Source: Candidatus Avelusimicrobium fimicolum (GTDB taxonomy: Bacteria; Elusimicrobiota; Elusimicrobia; Elusimicrobiales; Elusimicrobiaceae). From it: a stretch of DNA of 64,000 bases. A program made the translations under genes and the position numbers. The notes under the pieces are model-generated. The model was not told where the DNA came from, did no database searches, and was given only the letters and a program-made list of their open reading frames with translations. Shown in pieces: positions 58,396 to 64,000 of the stretch (its first letter is position 1; each line of letters opens with the position of its first letter). Location of the stretch: assembly GCA_900541355.1 (NCBI GenBank), contig UQJU01000003.1:1-64000 (forward strand), written 5' to 3'.

Positions 58396-58419
58396 AACGC
58401 CGGAACTTAAAAGTTCCGG
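58396..58419 (-). terminator. Terminator-like hairpin in the tRNA-Tyr leader
   Basis: On the reverse strand CCGGAACTT-TT-AAGTTCCGG is followed by CGTTTTTAATG, an intrinsic terminator form, located between the tRNA promoter and the tRNA. It could attenuate tRNA transcription or end a short RNA of about 50 nt. Confidence 0.55.
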
Positions 58420-58453
58420 ACCGTAGTTATTACTTAAACAACTAGGTACAAAT

Positions 58454-58482
58454 ATTATAACAAAAAATTACGTTTCTGTCAT
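58454..58482 (-). promoter_or_regulatory. Promoter of tRNA-Tyr
   Basis: ATGACA (58482-58477) and TATAAT (58459-58454) on the reverse strand, 17 nt apart. Predicted start near 58447, about 67 nt before the tRNA. Confidence 0.7.
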
Positions 58483-58553
58483 TTCTTTATCTGTGTATAA
58501 AATTATTCTCCGCATAAAAGGTTGCCGTCGGGCCATAAAAGGGGAAAAATTGC

Positions 58554-58559
58554 TAGAAT
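58554..58559 (+). promoter_or_regulatory. Extended -10 box placed for a leaderless mutS transcript
   Basis: TGC-TAGAAT ends 6 nt before the mutS ATG at 58566; no Shine-Dalgarno is visible. Confidence 0.6.
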
Positions 58560-58565
58560 ATCACT

Positions 58566-61127
58566 ATGCAAAAGACTGCCCTTACCCCTTTAATGAAGCA
58601 ATATTTTGACACACGGGCCAAGTATCCCGATATTGTGTTGTTTTTCCGTCTGGGTGATTTTTACGAAATGTTTGATGACCAGGCGCGCGAAATTAGCGCC
58701 CTTTTGGGTCTTACTCTTACCGCGCGCAACGGTATGCCGATGTGCGGTATTCCGTATCACGCGGCCAATAACTATATTGTCCGCTTGTTAAATGCGGGGA
58801 AAAAAATCGGCATTTGCGAGCAAACCAGTACGGTAATGGACAAAAACACCAAACTGTTTGAACGCAAAGTTATTCGCGTGATTACCCCCGGTACGCTAAT
58901 GGAAGACACCTTGCTGGATGCCAACCAATCCAATTATTTGGTTTCTGTTATGTCGTTGCCGGCGGGGTGGGCAATGGCGTGCGTGGAGGTTTCTACAGGA
59001 GAATTTTGGATAAACCAGAACGATAAAGATATTTCTTTAACCAATCTGGCCGCCGCTTTGGCCGCGGTAAATCCTTCCGAAATTATTGCGGATAAAGACA
59101 CCCTTTTGCAACTTAAAACTAAAATTGTTTTGCCCGCTAATTTAACGCTTACCGAGCAACCCGCTTTTGACGGGGACTATACCCTTCCGGAAAATTGGCC
59201 TGCACTGAGCGCTTGGGGCAGTAAGCGCAGTGCCTTGGCGTGCGCGCTCCTTATTATGCGGTATTTAAACGTTACCGAGCCTAGTTTTAAACGGGTGCTG
59301 GTTCCGTCCTACCGAGAACTTAAAAATTGCTTGCAAATTGACGAAAATGCCGTAGCCTCTTTGGAATTGGTTAAAAGCCAGGAAGGGAACAGAAAAGGCA
59401 GTTTATGGGCCTTGCTGGATAAAACTAAAACAGCGGTGGGCAGCCGCAAGTTAAAGGAGTGGATTTTGCATCCGCTTATGGACCCGGCGGATATTGCCGT
59501 GCGCCAAAACGCGGTGGAGGGATTTGTAAATAATCAATCTGCCCTTGCCGATTTATCTGCTTTGTTGGAAAACATTTCCGATATTGAACGCATTATGACG
59601 CGCACCGCTACGGGTACGGCTTCTCCGCGCGATATGTCCGGCTTGCGCAATTCCCTTTTAAGCGTGGACCCGATTGCCCGTTGGTTTGAACAATACGGAC
59701 ACGTCGCGCCGTATTTGGCTGCATCGTTCAAGGAGCATTTGCCAGTGCTACGCGATATGGCGCGTGTGCTGTATGATGCTATTAGTGAAAATCCGCCCTT
59801 AAAAATTTCCGACGGACACGTCATCCGTCAAGGTTACAATGCCGGGTTAGATGAACTTCGCTCGCTCAAAGCCAACAGCAATAAATGTATGGAAGATATC
59901 TGTGCGCGCGAACGCGAAAAAACAGGTATTACGACCTTAAAAGTGGGTTATACTTCTGTTTTTGGTTATTATTTTGAAGTTACCAAAAGCCATATTGCCA
60001 AAGTGCCTTATAACTATGTGCGCAAGCAAACCTTGGTAAATGCCGAGCGTTTTATTACCGAAGAACTCAAACAACTGGAAGACAAAATCTTAAATGCCGA
60101 GCAAAAAATTATCCGTTTGGAAAGCAGTTTGTTTGATGAAGTCCGCAAAACCTTGGCGGCGCAAATTAACCATTTGAAAGCCTTTGCGCAAATTGTTGCG
60201 GAACTGGACGTATATATGTCCCTTGCGTTAGATGCCATGAAAGGCAACTGGACTAAGCCGGAGGTAAACAACGGAACCGAACTGTATTACGAAAACGGAA
60301 GACATCCGTTAGTGGAAGACACCTTGCCCGCGGGCAGTTTTGTGCCGAATAATTTGAATATCGGCAGCCAGCAAATCCAAATTATGCTGATTACCGGCCC
60401 CAATATGGGGGGAAAGAGCGTATTTTTAAAGCAAACCGCTATTATTACGATTTTAGCGCAAATGGGCAGTTTTGTGCCCGCTTCGGCGGCGCGTTTGGGC
60501 GTGGTGGACAAAATTATGACGCGTATCGGTGCGCACGATGCGCTGGGCCGGGGCAATTCTACCTTTATGGTGGAAATGAACGAAACGGCCCATATTTTGG
60601 CTTCTATGACTCCGCGCAGTTTGATTTTATTGGATGAAGTCGGCCGCGGAACCTCTACCTTTGACGGCATTTCTATTGCGTGGGCCATTGTGGAATATTT
60701 ATATAAACCGCACGGCGGCCCTAAGGTGCTGTTTGCCACGCACTATTTTGAACTGGTGGATTTGGAAAATAAGTATGCCCGCGTGCGCAACTATCACGTG
60801 GAGGCCAAGGAATATCAAGACACTTCCGGCGAAAGCAAACTGGCTTTTTTATATCAAATTTTACCGGGCGCGGCAGACCGCTCGTATGGGATTCACGTCG
60901 CTGAGATTGCGGGCTTGCCGGCGGCCTGTACCTTGCGCGCCAAAAAGGTTCTCAAAGATTTAGAGGCAAAAAAAGGTTCCAAAATTTCCGCCAAAGAGCA
61001 AGATATGGTCAAAGATTTATTTTCCTCTCCTATTGTGGAGGAAATCAAACTGGCCGATACCGACCAGTTGACCCCTATGGCGGCATTGCAGTTAATTTGC
61101 GAGTGGAAGAAACGGATTAATGAGTAA
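58566..61127 (+). CDS. mutS: DNA mismatch repair protein MutS
   Basis: MutS recognises mismatches and recruits MutL. The 853-residue product has the N-terminal mismatch-binding motif VLFFRLGDFYEMF (Phe-x-Glu), connector and lever domains, and the ABC-type ATPase with ITGPNMGGKS (about residues 609-618), LILLDEVGRGTSTFDG and FATHYFEL. It is full length MutS1. Its last codons overlap the mutL start in ATGAGTAA, so mutS-mutL are coupled. Confidence 0.97.
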   Translation: MQKTALTPLMKQYFDTRAKYPDIVLFFRLGDFYEMFDDQAREISALLGLTLTARNGMPMCGIPYHAANNYIVRLLNAGKKIGICEQTSTVMDKNTKLFERKVIRVITPGTLMEDTLLDANQSNYLVSVMSLPAGWAMACVEVSTGEFWINQNDKDISLTNLAAALAAVNPSEIIADKDTLLQLKTKIVLPANLTLTEQPAFDGDYTLPENWPALSAWGSKRSALACALLIMRYLNVTEPSFKRVLVPSYRELKNCLQIDENAVASLELVKSQEGNRKGSLWALLDKTKTAVGSRKLKEWILHPLMDPADIAVRQNAVEGFVNNQSALADLSALLENISDIERIMTRTATGTASPRDMSGLRNSLLSVDPIARWFEQYGHVAPYLAASFKEHLPVLRDMARVLYDAISENPPLKISDGHVIRQGYNAGLDELRSLKANSNKCMEDICAREREKTGITTLKVGYTSVFGYYFEVTKSHIAKVPYNYVRKQTLVNAERFITEELKQLEDKILNAEQKIIRLESSLFDEVRKTLAAQINHLKAFAQIVAELDVYMSLALDAMKGNWTKPEVNNGTELYYENGRHPLVEDTLPAGSFVPNNLNIGSQQIQIMLITGPNMGGKSVFLKQTAIITILAQMGSFVPASAARLGVVDKIMTRIGAHDALGRGNSTFMVEMNETAHILASMTPRSLILLDEVGRGTSTFDGISIAWAIVEYLYKPHGGPKVLFATHYFELVDLENKYARVRNYHVEAKEYQDTSGESKLAFLYQILPGAADRSYGIHVAEIAGLPAACTLRAKKVLKDLEAKKGSKISAKEQDMVKDLFSSPIVEEIKLADTDQLTPMAALQLICEWKKRINE

Positions 61128-62988
61128 AATTCACGTTCTGGACGAAAAAACAGCTGGAAAAATCGCCGCGGGCGAGGTAATTGAACGCCCCGCTGGTGTG
61201 CTTAAAGAACTGCTGGAAAACGCAGTGGACGCGGGCGCGAGTGCCATTAATATTGATATAGAAGGCGCCGGCCGCACCTTAATCCGCATTAACGATAACG
61301 GGTGCGGAATGAGCGAAGATGACCTGCTGTTGAGTATCCAGCGCCACGCTACCAGCAAAATTAATTCATTTAGCGATTTGGAAACCTTGCAAACATTTGG
61401 TTTTCGTGGGGAGGCCCTGTATTCTGTGGCGGCTGTATCGCGGATGGCGATTACCAGTTGCCGGGAAGGCGGGCAGGGGCACCGGGTGGAAATTCACGCG
61501 GGGAAGATTTTTGCCCAAAGTCCGGCCCCGTCTATCAAGGGAACTACGGTGGAAATTCGTGATTTATTTTATAATGTTCCCGCGCGCCTAAAATTTTTGA
61601 AAAGTGATTCATACGAACGTGCTTGCTTGTTAAAGGTAATTGAGGAAAGCGCACTTGCCAATTTAAAGGTGGGCTACCGCGTGATGATTAACGGACGTTC
61701 TGTGTATGATTTACCCGCCCAAACAGGCGAACTGCCGCAAAGCGCCGTGACCCGCGCCAAACAAATTTTGGGCGAAGAAGTGGCGCAGTCTCTTTTGTTT
61801 AAAGAATTTGGGGAACTGGGCCTGAAACTCTTTTTGACCCCGGCCGACAAATTGGTTTCCGTTCGGGATATGCAATATATTTTTGTAAACCGCCGTCCGA
61901 TTGATTCCAAAACCGTCCAACAGGCTATTTATAAGGCTTATCAAAATGTCCGCCCGAAGGACCGCCACCCGGCCTTTTTGGTGTATATGACGTTAAATCC
62001 TGCGGATTTTGATGTAAATATTCATCCTCAAAAGCGCGATATCCGCTTTGTAAACGAAAGCAAGGTGTTTGGTTTTGTAATGAACGCCGCGGGAGAAACT
62101 ATTTTCAAAAATGCGCGTCCGGTGCAAGTAACGCTGCCGTCCAAAATAGATTTGCCCGTACCCGCGCAGCCTGCGGCGGAGAAATTATTTACACCCTCCC
62201 CTATGGAAACCTTTGCCCAAACGGTGGCGGAACCTTTAAAATTGGGTGATTTTAAACCTAAAAATAATTTTACTTTACGGGAAACCGAGGAACCGGCCGA
62301 ATATGTGGCCCGGCCGGAGGAACCGTCCAAAATGCCGTCCGTTCCGGCTAAGGCCGTGGCAGCACCTGCGGCACCGGCAGATTTGGTTTCTGCTGATGCG
62401 CCGGAGTGGTATCGTGGCCCGTATCATTATTTGGGCCAGTTACAGCGCAGTTATCTGTTGTTTGAAAATCCGTTGGGGTTGGTGATAATTGACCAGCACG
62501 CCGCGCAGGAGAGAGTCCTGTTTGAGCATTATTTGGAGGCTTTTGAAGCCCGCTCCGTAAAGGTGCAAAAACTGCTTTTCCCGGTACACGTTGACTTGCC
62601 CCCGTCCAATACGGAAACGCTTTTATCTTGGGCCGGTTGGCTTAAAACGGCGGGTTTTGAGTTGGAGCCTTTTTCTGCCCGTACGGTACTGGTGCGCACA
62701 ATGCCGCATATGATTCGCTTTAAAGAGGACGATATGAAAGAATTTATCGTCTCTTTGTCGCAGGTGGTAGGGAACCCGTCTAAATCTACCGAAACCTTAA
62801 AGCGCAAAATGGTGGCAATGCTGGCCTGTAAAAAAGCCATTAAAGCGCACGACCAAATATCGCCTGCCGAAGCCGAAGGCCTTTTAGAAAATATGAAGAA
62901 ATGCAAGGACGGAATGCATTGTCCGCACGGACGTCCGTGCGTGGCGCAACTGGATATGAAGCAGTTGGATAAACTTTTTGGTCGCTAA
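61120..62988 (+). CDS. mutL: DNA mismatch repair protein MutL (endonuclease-type)
   Basis: MutL links mismatch recognition to strand removal. The 622-residue product has the GHKL ATPase (KELLENAVDAGASAI; NDNGCGMSEDDL; TFGFRGEALYSVAA), a Pro/Ala linker (about 345-425), and a C-terminal domain with DQHAAQERVLFE, ACKKAIKAHDQ and CPHGRP. These metal motifs define the nicking MutL found in species lacking MutH, so incision is probably done by MutL itself. It overlaps mutS by 8 nt. Confidence 0.96.
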   Translation: MSKIHVLDEKTAGKIAAGEVIERPAGVLKELLENAVDAGASAINIDIEGAGRTLIRINDNGCGMSEDDLLLSIQRHATSKINSFSDLETLQTFGFRGEALYSVAAVSRMAITSCREGGQGHRVEIHAGKIFAQSPAPSIKGTTVEIRDLFYNVPARLKFLKSDSYERACLLKVIEESALANLKVGYRVMINGRSVYDLPAQTGELPQSAVTRAKQILGEEVAQSLLFKEFGELGLKLFLTPADKLVSVRDMQYIFVNRRPIDSKTVQQAIYKAYQNVRPKDRHPAFLVYMTLNPADFDVNIHPQKRDIRFVNESKVFGFVMNAAGETIFKNARPVQVTLPSKIDLPVPAQPAAEKLFTPSPMETFAQTVAEPLKLGDFKPKNNFTLRETEEPAEYVARPEEPSKMPSVPAKAVAAPAAPADLVSADAPEWYRGPYHYLGQLQRSYLLFENPLGLVIIDQHAAQERVLFEHYLEAFEARSVKVQKLLFPVHVDLPPSNTETLLSWAGWLKTAGFELEPFSARTVLVRTMPHMIRFKEDDMKEFIVSLSQVVGNPSKSTETLKRKMVAMLACKKAIKAHDQISPAEAEGLLENMKKCKDGMHCPHGRPCVAQLDMKQLDKLFGR

Positions 62989-63007
62989 TTTATCAAATGC
63001 CTAATAA

Positions 63008-63034
63008 AAAGCCCCGCCTGTAAGCGGGGCTTTT
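63008..63034 (+). terminator. Terminator of mutS-mutL (bidirectional)
   Basis: AAAGCCCCGC-6 nt-GCGGGGCTTTT, 20 nt after the mutL stop and 5 nt from the convergent gene; it can serve both. Confidence 0.9.
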
Positions 63035-63038
63035 GCTG

Positions 63039-64000
63039 CTAAATGTAACTTTTGTGTTTGGGGCCAATTGGCATAGTTTTAGGCGCAGGGCAAACCTCCG
63101 GTTTTTGTTCTTGCTCAACGCGTGGTTCTGCCAAAATTATTCCATAGGTACAATGGGAAACTATATCATTTTTTAAGGCATTAGGTGTTTTATAATTAGG
63201 ATTCGCTTGGAGAAGATCCTCTTCTGTTAGGCTAGACCACAGCGGAAGTTTTTTATTTTTCCAATTTTCATAGGATTGGTCAGTTTCTTCTTCTAGTTGG
63301 TCAAGCGATTGTTTAAAGGTAGTACCACGGGTTGCTTGTTCTTGTACACGGGCTTCCTCTTGGTTTTGTTGTTGGTCATTGGTAATGGCGTATTGTTCCC
63401 CTTTTAAAAAGCGCGTTTCATAGTATTTCTCAACGGCCGGGTCTATTGGATCCGTAGGAAATAACGCAATATGGGCAAAATCCTTGCATTTAAGCAGCGT
63501 GGGCAGATCATTGGAATAGGTGTTACGTAAATGGCCGCTGCCAGCATATACCAAAATCAGATCGTAATGGGGTTCTGCCGCTTTTATTCGTCTGGCCCAT
63601 TGGTAATTGCGTTCCAAAACTCCAAACGGGGATATCCCAATAAATTGATATGCGGAAGCCCACCGGGTATATAAGGCATCACATCCTTTATACTTTAAAA
63701 GAGGCAGTTTGTCTTGTGGCGTTACCCCAACGATATATTTCCCTATTTTTACACCAACTATTCCCTCAGAGGCCATATAAATACTATCATCCAAAGCCAG
63801 TTGGTCTATCCCCAATTTGTCGGCCGCTTGGGTTACTTCCGGATAACTAGAATATAGTTCGGAATTTTGGCCCGGTTTTTTAAGCAAGGAGACATTATTT
63901 TCTCCCGTCCAACTTAAAAACTCTTGGGCGAGTAAAATTTTGGCATTGGGGCGTGCGTTGCGGGCTGCCTTCAAAATATTAATTACTTCTTGCGGGGCGG
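63039..64000 (-). CDS. Unidentified protein, C-terminal part (cut by the window edge)
   Basis: The reverse-strand frame is open to position 64000, so the N-terminus lies outside. The visible 320 residues include PQEVINILKAARNARPNAKI, ALDDSIYMASEGIVGVKIGK, and EPHYDLILVYAGSGHLRNTY; the GxGH stretch after a hydrophobic strand recalls ChaN/TraB-type (Tiki fold) proteins, but this is weak. A Gln/Glu-rich linker (NDQQQNQEEARVQEQATRG) and a Pro-rich tail with KPEVCPAPKTMPIGPKHK follow. No confident function. It is convergent with mutL. Confidence 0.7.
   Translation of the reverse strand, partial: APQEVINILKAARNARPNAKILLAQEFLSWTGENNVSLLKKPGQNSELYSSYPEVTQAADKLGIDQLALDDSIYMASEGIVGVKIGKYIVGVTPQDKLPLLKYKGCDALYTRWASAYQFIGISPFGVLERNYQWARRIKAAEPHYDLILVYAGSGHLRNTYSNDLPTLLKCKDFAHIALFPTDPIDPAVEKYYETRFLKGEQYAITNDQQQNQEEARVQEQATRGTTFKQSLDQLEEETDQSYENWKNKKLPLWSSLTEEDLLQANPNYKTPNALKNDIVSHCTYGIILAEPRVEQEQKPEVCPAPKTMPIGPKHKSYI

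Noticed and set aside
38848..60800. Other CACGTG cores (for example near 38848, 56716 and 60796) as further parS sites
   Set aside because: They lie in coding sequence without the flanking GTTTT/AAAAC arms; only the copies at 30299 and 31301 are full palindromes.

Overview
The window looks like the origin-proximal part of a chromosome from an anaerobic, Gram-negative-type bacterium with moderate GC. The Gram-negative reading rests on HldD and KdsC (LPS inner-core and Kdo synthesis), lipoproteins with clear lipoboxes, and two beta-barrel proteins ending in an aromatic residue. The anaerobic reading rests on a desulfoferrodoxin / flavodiiron protein / flavin reductase / rubredoxin operon, a fermentative L-lactate dehydrogenase and no respiratory genes in view. 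The combination is compatible with a gut-type Elusimicrobiota. That placement is inference from gene content and was not tested against any database.

Layout. 1-1.9 kb: reverse-strand hrcA-grpE-dnaK heat-shock operon behind a perfect sigma70 promoter flanked by split CIRCE half-sites. 2.1-4.3 kb: TatD nuclease and two related exported/anchored proteins of unknown role. 4.4-6.8 kb: nusB-ligA. 6.9-8.6 kb: a lipoprotein, then infC-rpmI-rplT. 8.7-16.3 kb: a complete F1Fo ATP synthase operon (atpZ-B-E-F-H-A-G-D-C) with an ADP-heptose epimerase gene inserted between atpA and atpG. 16.5-18 kb: a GH13 amylase. 18.2-26.3 kb: dnaA-dnaN-dciA-gyrB-gyrA on the reverse strand, with a DnaA-box cluster (probable oriC) between dnaA and dnaN. 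26.7-29.1 kb: oxygen-defence operon. 29.2-33.1 kb: glycosyltransferase, signal peptidase and parA-parB, with two identical parS-like palindromes. 33.1-33.7 kb: a gene-free block of nested palindromes. 33.7-49 kb: sugar aminotransferase, MgtC-like protein, two outer-membrane barrels, kdsC, a CsgG-like lipoprotein, serS, TPR proteins, arginine-to-putrescine genes, an M3 peptidase, type II pantothenate kinase, a squalene/phytoene synthase and ldh. 49.1-63 kb: dnaE, a Nudix protein, a diacylglycerol kinase-like operon with an anchored nuclease, alaS, tRNA-Tyr and mutS-mutL. The right edge cuts an unidentified gene.

Gene orientation switches near 24.7-26.7 kb: the large housekeeping operons run leftward to its left and mostly rightward to its right. 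This agrees with a bidirectional origin there, and the parABS locus lies about 5 kb away.

The most striking non-coding pattern is promoter placement. Ten genes that begin transcription units have a -10-like hexamer ending 6 nt (once 7 nt) before the ATG and no Shine-Dalgarno sequence, so predicted transcription starts at the start codon. Genes inside operons, and several others, have ordinary AGGAG-type sites. This suggests a mixed leaderless/leadered expression mode.
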